Of a DNA stretch of 64,000 nucleotides, positions 1 through 7,601 are shown piece after piece. The notes below the pieces were generated by a model, which had not been told where the DNA came from, searched no databases, and was given only the letters and a program-made list of their open reading frames with translations. The DNA comes from Clostridiaceae bacterium. GTDB taxonomy: Bacteria > Bacillota > Clostridia > Lachnospirales > Lachnospiraceae. Positions within the stretch are counted from its first letter, which is position 1. The number at the start of each line of letters is the position of its first letter. The stretch lies in assembly GCA_009911305.1 (NCBI GenBank), contig QXXC01000009.1, forward strand, positions 1 to 64,000, read 5' to 3'. The position numbers and the translations under genes were made by a program.

Positions 1-180
1 TGCGCAGTCAATTGGATAAAGGTTGGAAAAATAATTCGCGGTTTGCGTCTCCCTCAATTCGCTGTCCGACAGTGTGTATACAATGACAGGCTTGCCAAAC
101 ACCTCTAAAAACTGCTTTGGCATGCCGGAGTTTCTCATGCGCTGCCCCACTCCTCCCGCAAGAATTAATGCATAGTTCAC
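1..180 (-). CDS. IspD/TarI-like cytidylyltransferase, partial (C-terminus beyond window)
   Basis: Only the first 60 codons are present. The N-terminus carries the IspD/TarI nucleotide-binding signature (LILAGGVGQRM, then PKQFLEVFGKP and VYTL), so it should transfer CMP from CTP to an alditol or sugar phosphate. The GTG start at 178-180 overlaps the licD stop as GTGA and follows a GGGAGG ribosome binding site, which implies translational coupling. Compared with the second paralog in this window (58148-58864), about 11 extra residues follow YTL before the F-x-N...ID segment. Next to LicD, a CDP-activated polyol or choline role is likely, but the substrate cannot be read from the sequence. Confidence 0.8.
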   Translation of the reverse strand, partial: MNYALILAGGVGQRMRNSGMPKQFLEVFGKPVIVYTLSDSELRETQTANYFSNLYPIDCA

Positions 181-1100
181 CGTTTTCTGCCTCCCTTCTG
201 CCGCCGTTTTACCGCTGCCGTCCCGCTGGAGCGTGTCACCCTTCCCATCCGGCCGTTGTATTTCCCCGTATAGTTCGTATAGGGCTCGCTGACGCTGCAA
301 TACATGAACTCGTGATGCGGGATTCGTTTCTCCTTTGGCGGCAGCTCCATATACGTATCTCCATACTGCAGTCTGCAATAGGCATCCGGATCTCCCGGGC
401 AGCAGACCTCCATATCCTCAAACGGCAGCTTTACGGGTTTGGAAAACCATGTTCTCGGATAGATGACACAGTGAAACAGGGTGATATCCCGTCCAAAATA
501 CGTGGCCAGATAGTGTTTCCCGCCGTTTTTCCGGTATTCCCTCTCGATCGCCTTCACCTTTCTCTTTGCTTTTTCCCCTCTGTAGAGCCAGCAGATGAGC
601 TCTCCTGCCGCTTTTGCCGCTCTCCCATGGTTCTGAGGCCCCCGGCCTGCCATCAGGATCCGGTAAATAAATGAATCAAAGCGCAGCTTTGCGGCCAGCA
701 GCCGGTTATCCGGATACGGATATAAAATATAAATATCAATAAATATGCCGTGATTGATGTCATCCCCGCAGTCCTCCTTCAGGAACATCGATGTGGAGGA
801 ATCTCTCAGACGGTAATGCGATGTCCTGACATTTGGATCGGTCGTTTTACTTTGCACAAAAAACTGTGGTTTGAAGAGGTTTTGATGCTCTGCCAGCCTT
901 TGGGCATCCTTCCAGTACATATATACATCCACATCATCATCCCAGGGGATAAATCCCCCATGCCTCACAGCCCCCAGACAGGTGCCGCTTGACAGATAAT
1001 ACCGTATATTACAGAGCCTGCAGACGCGATCCAGTTCCCGCAGTATTTCCAACTGCTTTCTCTGCAATCGGGCAAGCGCCCGGTTATCCTCACTTATCAT
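177..1100 (-). CDS. LicD-family phosphotransferase
   Basis: This is a LicD-family protein of about 307 residues. The N-terminal third has the hallmark stretch SSGTCLGAVRHGGFIPWDDD followed by VDVY, the acidic metal-binding nucleotidyltransferase-fold motif. LicD proteins transfer phosphocholine or other phospho-substituents from a CDP-activated donor to surface glycans. It sits fourth among the visible structural genes of the loaP-led operon and is coupled to a cytidylyltransferase by a GTGA overlap, so donor synthesis and transfer appear paired. An in-frame ATG at 1112 exists, but the ATG at 1100 has GGGAGGGG just upstream and is preferred. The C-terminal tail is very basic (KRRQKGGRKR). The transferred group is unknown. 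Confidence 0.88.
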   Translation of the reverse strand: MISEDNRALARLQRKQLEILRELDRVCRLCNIRYYLSSGTCLGAVRHGGFIPWDDDVDVYMYWKDAQRLAEHQNLFKPQFFVQSKTTDPNVRTSHYRLRDSSTSMFLKEDCGDDINHGIFIDIYILYPYPDNRLLAAKLRFDSFIYRILMAGRGPQNHGRAAKAAGELICWLYRGEKAKRKVKAIEREYRKNGGKHYLATYFGRDITLFHCVIYPRTWFSKPVKLPFEDMEVCCPGDPDAYCRLQYGDTYMELPPKEKRIPHHEFMYCSVSEPYTNYTGKYNGRMGRVTRSSGTAAVKRRQKGGRKR

Positions 1101-1127
1101 AGCCCCTCCCATGCCTGCCGCGTTATC

Positions 1128-2741
1128 CTAATTCTGCATCCCCTCAAGGACCTTCAGCACATCTGTAATCTCCTCTATACCTCCGTCCGGATCCGACGAA
1201 TACAGCCCGTCCGGATTCCGGAAATAAATCCGCTGCATCCCCAACTGTTCCGGGGCCTGAAAATCCTTTTCCGGATTATCTCCCACATATGCAATCTGTT
1301 CAAAAGGAATCTTCCAGCGCCGCTGCATGATACGGAATGCGATATCATTCGGCTTGCAAAATACCGTTCCCCCCAGCTCGTCTGTCATGATGATATCCGG
1401 TATAAGCGCATCAAGCCCCAGCGCCTTCAGCTTTTGCTTCTGCCCTCTCACCCGGCCGTCCGTTATGATTCCCACCTTTATCCCGGCGGCTTTCAGCTTT
1501 TGCAGCATATCTTTCACACCGTCATACAGTGTAAGCTTTGGCGTATGCTCCCGATAGACATCCATGCATTCATCCTTTAAATCAGGCCGCCCCATTTCTT
1601 CGAGCAGCCGGTCGATCGCCGGCTTTCCCTCTGTAAAAAACCTCCACATCCGTCCTGCCAGCTCCGGATCCCCCAGCCGCTTGGCTACCGCGAGGAAACC
1701 GCTCCGGATATACTGCTTTTCTCCGTACAGCGTATCATCCAGATCAAAAATCACGCCCTGTACCGCACGGCCCTGTTTTCTGCCCCCCACGCAGACACTC
1801 TGTTCAAAACGGCTGTATACCGTTCCGTCCTCTGCCGCTCCCGCTGTATATGTAAGCTTCTCACCCGCTAACAGCCGCAGAACCGCTGCCGCAGAGTCTG
1901 CCCCTGCCTTCATGCTCAGGGGAGCCCCGCCGCCAAATCTCGGATTGATTTCAATATAATAATCCTCCCCTGTTTTTTCCTCCCGGATTAGCTGCACCGT
2001 AATCGGGCCGCATGGCTTAAACCGTCTGATAATGGCCTGGCTTTCCTCCAGCATTCTGGCGTCCATGGTTATCTTCGTCTTTATGACCTCCCCGCTCCGG
2101 ACCGCCATGCGCTGCCTTGGTGTAATAAACACAGGACGGCCCTCAAAATCGCAGAAGATATCGACCGTATACTCGTTCCCTTCGATAAATGGCTGTACGA
2201 TATAAGAATCCACCTGTGAGGCGTACTGCTCTAACTGCCTCGCGTTCAGGGCCTTAAAGGCATTCACGCTGCTGCTGCCGTCCCTGGGCTTAATGAATGC
2301 AGGATAGCCGCCCGTATACTGTTTCCAGTCGCGCGCCGGCATCGGGGTTTTTAAGCCGCACTCCGCAAAGAAACGGGAGGTGACATGTTTATCCCTGCAT
2401 ATCCGCACCATATCCGGGCTGCTGATCAGCACCTTCGCGCCAATCGCTTCAAACTGTTTTCGATTCCCGGACAGCGCGGATAAGTCGGTGTCAATCGTCG
2501 GGATGACCAGATGAATGGAATCCCTCCTGCAGATCTCTAGGAGTTCCGGAATATAGCTTTCATCCCGCATGCTGCAGATCTCCCTTACAGCATCGCAAAA
2601 AACAAGCGCCGGGGCCGTGCCGGCCATATCGGTTCCATACAGCCTGATGTTCCTGTTCTGACACAGCGCGGCCTGGCGGAATGCCTGGAGCAGTTCCACC
2701 CTTCTTCCGATTCCGGTAAATAAAATACGGTATTCGTTCAT
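1128..2741 (-). CDS. ATP-grasp / HAD hydrolase fusion protein
   Basis: This 537-residue two-domain protein has an ATP-grasp ligase of the carbamoyl-phosphate-synthase-like or PylC-like type at residues 1-315, with the P-loop-like KPRDGSSSVNA at about 151-161 and the metal-binding EINPRFGGG at about 264-272. A HAD hydrolase follows from about 328 to the end, with motif I FDLDDTLYG at 332-340, motif II GIITDGR, a motif III lysine in FCKPND and motif IV YVGDNPEKDF. All catalytic motifs of both halves look intact. ATP-grasp enzymes join a carboxylate to an amine or thiol via acyl-phosphate; HAD enzymes remove phosphate. The start overlaps the upstream transferase stop as ATGA. The likely role is to make or attach an amino-acid-like decoration; this is inference. 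Confidence 0.85.
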   Translation of the reverse strand: MNEYRILFTGIGRRVELLQAFRQAALCQNRNIRLYGTDMAGTAPALVFCDAVREICSMRDESYIPELLEICRRDSIHLVIPTIDTDLSALSGNRKQFEAIGAKVLISSPDMVRICRDKHVTSRFFAECGLKTPMPARDWKQYTGGYPAFIKPRDGSSSVNAFKALNARQLEQYASQVDSYIVQPFIEGNEYTVDIFCDFEGRPVFITPRQRMAVRSGEVIKTKITMDARMLEESQAIIRRFKPCGPITVQLIREEKTGEDYYIEINPRFGGGAPLSMKAGADSAAAVLRLLAGEKLTYTAGAAEDGTVYSRFEQSVCVGGRKQGRAVQGVIFDLDDTLYGEKQYIRSGFLAVAKRLGDPELAGRMWRFFTEGKPAIDRLLEEMGRPDLKDECMDVYREHTPKLTLYDGVKDMLQKLKAAGIKVGIITDGRVRGQKQKLKALGLDALIPDIIMTDELGGTVFCKPNDIAFRIMQRRWKIPFEQIAYVGDNPEKDFQAPEQLGMQRIYFRNPDGLYSSDPDGGIEEITDVLKVLEGMQN

Positions 2742-3499
2742 GCCTCATCTCTCCCTTCCTCATTTCCCATAAAGATCTCCATTGTCGCAGAGGAGGGAGA
2801 GCTTATGCCGTCACGTCTTAAAACGGCTGCAACCGTTCTAAGCAGGATCGACAGATCCTTAAGAAATGTGATTGTTTCCACATACTCCAAATCATCCTCA
2901 AATTTCTGCTCCCAGGACAATCCGTTGCGCCCTGAAACCTGTGCAAGCCCGGTAAGGCCCGGCCGCACGTCATGTCTGTGCTTCTGCCTCTCATTATATC
3001 GGGGAAGATACTCTGTCAAAAGCGGCCTGGGGCCCACGATCGACATATCGCCTCTGATGATATTAAAAAGCTCCGGAAGCTCATCAAGGCTTGTGCTTCT
3101 CAGCATCGCCCCAAAGCCTGTCAGACGCTCTTCGTCCGGCAGTAAACGGCCGTCCGCGCCTTTTTGCTCTGTCATGGTACGAAACTTATACATCTGAAAC
3201 ACGGTTCTGTTCAGCCCCGGGCGTTCCTGTTTAAAAAGCACGGGAGAACCGAGCTTCACCCGGACGAGCATTCCGGTCACAGCCAGCAAAGGGCTTAAGA
3301 AAACGAGCGCCAGGCTGCCAAGCGCTGCATCAAACGGCCTTTTAAAGAGCGCCTCATACGGCCCGTAAGGGATATGTCCCCCCTCTTTTTGGGCCTTCTC
3401 CTGTTTCCTCCTGGTCGCTGTATATGTCCACGCCCCTAATACAATGCCCGTACCTGCGGACAGCAGACACGTCAATTTCTTCCGGCCCATTAGTCTCAT
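2738..3499 (-). CDS. Undecaprenyl-phosphate sugar-1-phosphate transferase (bacterial sugar transferase)
   Basis: This 253-residue monotopic phosphoglycosyl transferase resembles PglC or the WcaJ C-terminal domain. One N-terminal hydrophobic stretch (about 9-27) is followed by the family core: KRPFDAALGS with the re-entrant membrane helix (about 53-78), LFKQERPGL, YKFRTM, TSLDELPEL with the catalytic Asp-Glu pair, GDMSIVGPRPLL and VRPGLTGLAQVSGRN. It moves a sugar-1-phosphate from a UDP-sugar onto undecaprenyl phosphate, the first committed step of repeat-unit assembly at the cytoplasmic membrane. Together with the upstream aminotransferase, a diamino or amino-deoxy first sugar is plausible. 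The ATG at 3499 follows GGGGAGAGC with good spacing. Confidence 0.92.
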   Translation of the reverse strand: MRLMGRKKLTCLLSAGTGIVLGAWTYTATRRKQEKAQKEGGHIPYGPYEALFKRPFDAALGSLALVFLSPLLAVTGMLVRVKLGSPVLFKQERPGLNRTVFQMYKFRTMTEQKGADGRLLPDEERLTGFGAMLRSTSLDELPELFNIIRGDMSIVGPRPLLTEYLPRYNERQKHRHDVRPGLTGLAQVSGRNGLSWEQKFEDDLEYVETITFLKDLSILLRTVAAVLRRDGISSPSSATMEIFMGNEEGRDEA

Positions 3500-3511
3500 G
3501 TAAGCTCTCCC

Positions 3512-4813
3512 CTACTCAAAGCATCTGTGAATGATATCAATAATTCTCTCCTGTTCTTCACAGGTCATCTTATTATCCGACGGCAGGCACAGCCCGCGGT
3601 TAAATATGTCTGCGCCATGATCCGCATGGCCTTGTGCGTGTATGCAGGTATTGCTGTTTCCCCTGCCGTCCCCGTCAGCCGTTACAAACGCATGGCTTCT
3701 ATACATACTCTGCAGATGCATCGGCTTCCATATGGGCCTTCCCTCTGCGTTAAAGCTGTCCAAAGCCCCCAGGATTTCATCCGGACAGCTTTTTCCAAAA
3801 CGATGCGCAAATAAATAATTTCTCTCAGAGCGCACGCTCTCACACATCGCCTCAGCGTCTATCAGAAGGCAGCTCATCCAGAAATTGGGGGCGCTGTTCT
3901 GCAAATCCATTGGATTCATCGATACCGGAAGATCACAAAGCCCCTCCTTATAGCGTTCGTAAACCGCCCTTTTCTGCCTGATATGGGTCTCTAAATACTT
4001 CATCTGCCCCCGCGCCACGCCGGCAATCACATTGCTCATCCGATAGTTGTATCCCAGCTCCTCATGCTGATACCAGGGCGCCGCTTCACGGCTCTGCGTG
4101 CTCCATTTACGCGCCTTATCCGCATCCGCCCGGCTGTCCGTCAGAAATGCCCCGCCGGAGCTGCCTGTAATGATCTTGTTCCCATTAAAGCTGACTATGC
4201 CATAATCGCCGAGCTTCCCGGCCTTTACGCCCTTATATTCAGCGCCTAAGCTTTCTGCCGCGTCCTCGACGATGAACGCCCCATGCTTGTCACATATGTT
4301 TCTTATCTCATCCATTTTCGCCGGCGTGCCATACAGGTGGGCCAGGACAACTAATTTTACATCCGGATAAAGCTGAAACGCCTTTTCCAGCGCGATGGGA
4401 TCCATTCCCCAGGCGTCGTATTCCGTATCAATAAATACCGCCTCCCCGCCCTCATAAGCGACGGGATTTACGGTTGCGCTAAACGTCATATCCGAGCAAA
4501 AAACCTTATGGCCGGCTAACGTCCCATTCCCGGCTTTCGGCATGCCATAAAGGCGTTCACCCGCCAGTTTCACTGCAAGATGCAGGGCCGCCGTTCCGCT
4601 GGAAAGCGCCACCGCATGCTTCACCCCCGCCTTTTCGGCAATCAGCCGTTCCAGTTCCTCAATATTCGTCCCCACTGTACTCATCCAGTTCGTTTCATAG
4701 GCGTCCTTCATATACTCCAGCTCTTCCCCATGCATGGTGGGAGAAGACAGCCACACCCTTTTTTCAAATGGCTGCACATTCTTAAATCTTGGATCTGAAT
4801 TGAAATTGTACAT
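3512..4813 (-). CDS. DegT/DnrJ/EryC1/StrS-family PLP aminotransferase
   Basis: This 433-residue sugar aminotransferase is of normal length for the DegT/DnrJ/EryC1/StrS family. Visible motifs are SSGTAALHLA (about 71-80), AHLYG (about 158-162), EDAAESLGA (about 183-191) and SFNGNKIITGSSGG, whose Lys at about 213 is the expected PLP Schiff-base residue. It converts an NDP-4-keto-6-deoxy-sugar to the amino sugar, as PglE and EpsN do. It is the first structural gene after loaP (61-nt gap, ribosome binding site AAGGAG) and lies just ahead of the initiating transferase, the order seen in bacillosamine-type loci. No acetyltransferase or dehydratase partner is visible here; they may lie further left. 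Confidence 0.9.
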   Translation of the reverse strand: MYNFNSDPRFKNVQPFEKRVWLSSPTMHGEELEYMKDAYETNWMSTVGTNIEELERLIAEKAGVKHAVALSSGTAALHLAVKLAGERLYGMPKAGNGTLAGHKVFCSDMTFSATVNPVAYEGGEAVFIDTEYDAWGMDPIALEKAFQLYPDVKLVVLAHLYGTPAKMDEIRNICDKHGAFIVEDAAESLGAEYKGVKAGKLGDYGIVSFNGNKIITGSSGGAFLTDSRADADKARKWSTQSREAAPWYQHEELGYNYRMSNVIAGVARGQMKYLETHIRQKRAVYERYKEGLCDLPVSMNPMDLQNSAPNFWMSCLLIDAEAMCESVRSERNYLFAHRFGKSCPDEILGALDSFNAEGRPIWKPMHLQSMYRSHAFVTADGDGRGNSNTCIHAQGHADHGADIFNRGLCLPSDNKMTCEEQERIIDIIHRCFE

Positions 4814-4874
4814 ACACGCTCCTTCCCCTGCTTCTTTCCACGGTTCGTTTCTCCACGCCTTTTGCCGCGAATCC

Positions 4875-5384
4875 TCACGGATCCTGCTCCAGCGTCACGC
4901 CAAACAGCACAGGCTGAATCCGGTTGAACAGCGCAGTTTCCACCAGCGCAAACCGCCTGTGCAGGTTCAGCTTAACGATCCGATCCAGGTACCGGTTCAA
5001 AATCCCGTCTGCGCGGATGATCCGGTTGTCTCCGTCCAGGATCAGCCTGGTCACACCCATGGGCCGCTCCAGCGTTTCGCCGCATACGCCCTTTAAAAAG
5101 GTCAAATCAGCCGGTTCCACAGGAGTGACGGACGGAAACTGCGGGAAATCCCCGGCTCTTTTCAGTTCCTTCTCCAGCGCTTTGGGAGAAGGCGTCCTGA
5201 CCAGGACATACCCCGGAAACATCACATCCTCCAAAAAATGCAGCGCCCCGCCGGAGCGGAATACCTTTATTTTCCTGAGAACCCGGCATTCTTCCCAGAG
5301 CCCGGGGTGTACGGCCCTTCTGACAAGCGCGGCCGCCGCCTCTTCCCTTCCCGGACGTGTTTTTAAAACATACCATTGATCCAT
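4875..5384 (-). CDS. loaP: LoaP-type specialised NusG paralog (antiterminator)
   Basis: This 169-residue protein has a NusG N-terminal (NGN) domain beginning WYVLKTRPGREEAAA, a central MFPGYVLVRT segment and a C-terminal KOW-like region (IVKLNLHRRFALVETALF). It matches the LoaP branch of NusG paralogs, which ride with RNA polymerase and suppress termination in long polysaccharide or polyketide operons of Firmicutes. It is the first gene of the minus-strand polysaccharide operon, as expected for LoaP. The ATG at 5384 is chosen because GGGG lies 7 nt upstream and it gives the standard NGN N-terminus; a GTG at 5405 would add seven residues. The only strong promoter nearby lies in the inverted-repeat-bounded segment at 5422-5626. 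Confidence 0.88.
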   Translation of the reverse strand: MDQWYVLKTRPGREEAAAALVRRAVHPGLWEECRVLRKIKVFRSGGALHFLEDVMFPGYVLVRTPSPKALEKELKRAGDFPQFPSVTPVEPADLTFLKGVCGETLERPMGVTRLILDGDNRIIRADGILNRYLDRIVKLNLHRRFALVETALFNRIQPVLFGVTLEQDP

Positions 5385-5421
5385 CTGACATACCCCTTTT
5401 GGCACTGCCGCCGTCTGCGCA

Positions 5422-5449
5422 TTTCGTAGAATACCTTACTCTACGAAAT
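5422..5449 (+). repeat. Left inverted repeat of the promoter switch
   Basis: A 28-bp repeat matching the reverse complement of 5599-5626 with two mismatches. It lies inside a perfect 12-bp palindrome (5419-5430 and 5440-5451, arms GCATTTCGTAGA and TCTACGAAATGC) with a 9-nt centre ATACCTTAC, the layout of a tyrosine-recombinase core site. Confidence 0.85.
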
Positions 5450-5561
5450 GCGGCATGTGACAATTTGGAATAAAATCTGATTTTTTTGTTCAGAAAAAGA
5501 AATTAAGAAATTCACAAAGATATATATTGATATTTTTAAACATTTCTGATAGAAAATCCCA

Positions 5562-5590
5562 TTGAAATAAGGGACAAAGCGTAGTATAAT
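5562..5590 (+). promoter_or_regulatory. Sigma-A promoter inside the invertible segment
   Basis: TTGAAA at 5562-5567, 17-nt spacer, TATAAT at 5585-5590. It is one of the best promoter matches in the window. In this orientation transcription starts near 5597 and passes through the right repeat toward rqcH. Confidence 0.8.
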
Positions 5591-5598
5591 GGAGAAAA

Positions 5599-5626
5599 AT
5601 TTCTTAGATTAAGGTATTCTACGAAA
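5599..5626 (-). repeat. Right inverted repeat of the promoter switch
   Basis: On the minus strand this copy begins TTTCGTAGAATACCTTA, identical to the left copy over 17 bases. The remaining 11 positions hold two differences. Its own arms are one mismatch short of palindromic. The central eight bases (ATACCTTA) are the same in both copies, as strand exchange would require. Confidence 0.85.
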
Positions 5627-5705
5627 CCTGACTGATAATATCGTATATTCTGTTGATCTTCATTCATCTTTGTTGTTTCAGACACGCTCTAAGTCAATAA
5701 GCTTC

Positions 5706-5734
5706 TGGACAAGACCCTTTACGATTGTTATAAT
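5706..5734 (+). promoter_or_regulatory. Fixed promoter for rqcH
   Basis: TGGACA at 5706-5711, 17-nt spacer, TATAAT at 5729-5734, about 95 bp before the rqcH start and outside the inverted repeats. rqcH should therefore be expressed whichever way the switch lies. Confidence 0.65.
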
Positions 5735-5827
5735 ATGACTAAAAAATGTTTGGAAATTCATTCCCGCCATCTGCCTTAGCGGGTGAGATTCTGAAAGTAC
5801 ATTGTTTTAGATAAGGAGGTTTTCACC

Positions 5828-7570
5828 ATGGCATTTGACGGAATTGTGATTGCAGGCCTTGTTAAGGAGTTAAATGATAAGCTGGCCGGCGGACGGATTG
5901 CGAAGATCGCACAGACGGAGAAGGACGAACTTCTTTTTACAGTAAAGGCCCCGCGGGACACGTTCCGGCTTCTTCTCTCAGCGAACGCCAGCCTTCCGTT
6001 AGCGTACCTGACGGATGTCAATAAGCCGGCCCCGCTTACAGCCCCGAATTTCTGTATGCTGCTGCGAAAGCATATCGGAGGAGGACGGATTTGTTCAGTC
6101 AGCCAGCCGGGCCTTGAGCGCTGCATTCACTTTGAAATAGAACATTTGGATGAAATGGGCGACCTGTGCCGGAAGCTCCTGATTGTGGAGCTCATGGGAA
6201 AGCACAGCAATATTATTTTCTGCACTCCGCAGCTTCGGATCATTGACAGTATCAAGCATATCTCCTTCCAGGTCAGCTCTGTGCGGGAGGTTCTTCCGGG
6301 CCGCGATTATTTCCTGCCCCGGACCGTGGAAAAGTCCGATCCCCTCTCCGCCTCAGAGGAGGACATCGCCGCGCTTCTCTCCTGTTCAAAGCTTCCGGCC
6401 GGTAAAACCATTTACTCTGGTTTTACCGGAATCAGCCCCGTTATGGCAGAGGAATTCTGCCATTTGGCGTCCATTGACTCCTCGATCCCGGCCGCAGAAC
6501 TCTCCGAAGCGGAGCGCACCCATCTCGCGCACACCCTGACGCGCTGTATGGCGCTCGTCAGAGAGGGGCGTTTTGAGCCATGCATGGTCTGCAGAGGAGA
6601 TGAACCGCTGGAGTTTGCCGCCCTTTCCCTGACGTCCTTTCCGCCCTCCTGCAGTGTGCGCCGTTTTGAATCGGTCAGCCGCGTTCTGGAGACATACTAT
6701 GCCTCTAAAAACACGATCACCCGGATCCGGCAGAAATCGGCGGATCTGCGCCGGATCGTGCAGACAGCCCTGGAACGGAATTATAAAAAGTACGATCTGC
6801 AGCTCAAACAGCTAGACGATACAAAAAAGCGCGATAAATACAAGGTATACGGGGAGCTGCTCAATACCTACGGCTATGAGCTGAGCGGCGGGGAGAAGGA
6901 GCTTACATGCGTGAATTTCTATACGGACGCCCCGGCGCGGATTCCCCTGAACCCGCAGCTTAGCGCCAGGGAAAATGCGCAGAAGTATTTTGACAAGTAT
7001 AATAAGCTCAAACGTACCTTCGAGGCTCTGACCGAACTCACAGAGGAGACAAAACGGGAAATCGGGCATCTGGAGTCCATCAGCGCATCCCTGGATATCG
7101 CGCTGAAGGAGGAAGATCTGACCCAGATCAAGCAGGAGCTGGCGGAATACGGCTTTATCAAAAAGCGCGGCCCGGCCGGAAAAAAGGAGCGGATCACCAG
7201 CCGGCCCTTCCATTACCGTTCCACTGACGGGTTCGATATCTATGTCGGGAAAAATAATTATCAGAACGAAGAACTGACATTTAAAACCGCCTCCGGAAAT
7301 GACTGGTGGTTCCACGCAAAGGGGATTCCCGGCTCCCATGTCATCGTCAAGGCGGACGGACGCGAGCTGACGGATCGCACCTTTGAGGAGGCCGGCGCTC
7401 TCGCAGCCTACTACTCAAAGGGGCGCGGCAGTGAGAAGGTGGAGATTGATTACATTCAGAAAAAGCATATTAAAAAGGTTGCGGGGGCCGCGCCCGGGTT
7501 TGTGATTTACCACACGAATTACTCCATGGTGGCAGCGCCGGACCTATCGCTTGCCGAAATTCCATATTGA
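5828..7570 (+). CDS. rqcH: RqcH / NFACT-family ribosome quality-control protein
   Basis: This 580-residue NFACT protein (formerly called fibronectin-binding protein A) is the bacterial Rqc2 homolog. On obstructed 50S subunits RqcH recruits tRNA-Ala and adds C-terminal alanine tails that mark stalled chains for proteolysis. NFACT-N begins MAFDGIVIAGLVKELN. The acidic-Arg pair equivalent to the conserved DR of B. subtilis is Glu97-Arg98 here. Coiled-coil arms follow at about 290-450, and the NFACT-R domain carries NDWWFHAKGIPGSHVIVK near 487-505. The length is normal. The ATG follows AAGGAGGTTTTCACC and a dedicated promoter at 5706. The invertible promoter, in its present orientation, also reads toward it. 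Confidence 0.93.
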   Translation: MAFDGIVIAGLVKELNDKLAGGRIAKIAQTEKDELLFTVKAPRDTFRLLLSANASLPLAYLTDVNKPAPLTAPNFCMLLRKHIGGGRICSVSQPGLERCIHFEIEHLDEMGDLCRKLLIVELMGKHSNIIFCTPQLRIIDSIKHISFQVSSVREVLPGRDYFLPRTVEKSDPLSASEEDIAALLSCSKLPAGKTIYSGFTGISPVMAEEFCHLASIDSSIPAAELSEAERTHLAHTLTRCMALVREGRFEPCMVCRGDEPLEFAALSLTSFPPSCSVRRFESVSRVLETYYASKNTITRIRQKSADLRRIVQTALERNYKKYDLQLKQLDDTKKRDKYKVYGELLNTYGYELSGGEKELTCVNFYTDAPARIPLNPQLSARENAQKYFDKYNKLKRTFEALTELTEETKREIGHLESISASLDIALKEEDLTQIKQELAEYGFIKKRGPAGKKERITSRPFHYRSTDGFDIYVGKNNYQNEELTFKTASGNDWWFHAKGIPGSHVIVKADGRELTDRTFEEAGALAAYYSKGRGSEKVEIDYIQKKHIKKVAGAAPGFVIYHTNYSMVAAPDLSLAEIPY

Positions 7571-7595
7571 CAAATCCATGCTTTCATGTTTTAAT
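7567..7595 (+). promoter_or_regulatory. Promoter overlapping the rqcH stop, for the MATE leader
   Basis: TTGACA at 7567-7572 overlaps the rqcH stop codon (7568-7570); a 17-nt spacer and TTTAAT at 7590-7595 follow. The transcript would start near 7602, giving a leader of about 200 nt before the MATE gene, including the terminator at 7666-7717. Confidence 0.6.
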
Positions 7596-7601
7596 GGAGA
7601 A

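Larger units (their letters stand above)
5422..5626. promoter_or_regulatory. Candidate invertible promoter segment (phase switch)
   Basis: A 205-bp AT-rich segment is bounded by inverted repeats at 5422-5449 and 5599-5626 that agree at 26 of 28 positions, with the outer 17 bases (TTTCGTAGAATACCTTA) identical. The 149 bp between them hold a TTGAAA-N17-TATAAT promoter. As sequenced it fires to the right, toward rqcH. Inversion would put the -10 box at about 5458-5463 on the minus strand, with a start near 5451, 45 to 65 nt ahead of loaP. No similarly good minus-strand promoter is visible in the segment. This architecture matches invertible promoters of gut bacterial capsule loci. Strand switching is inferred from sequence, not shown. 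Confidence 0.8.

Noticed and set aside
5627-5700. Fixed minus-strand promoter for loaP outside the inverted repeats
   Set aside because: A TTGACT word exists at 5692-5697 on the minus strand, but no acceptable -10 box lies 16-18 nt beyond it.
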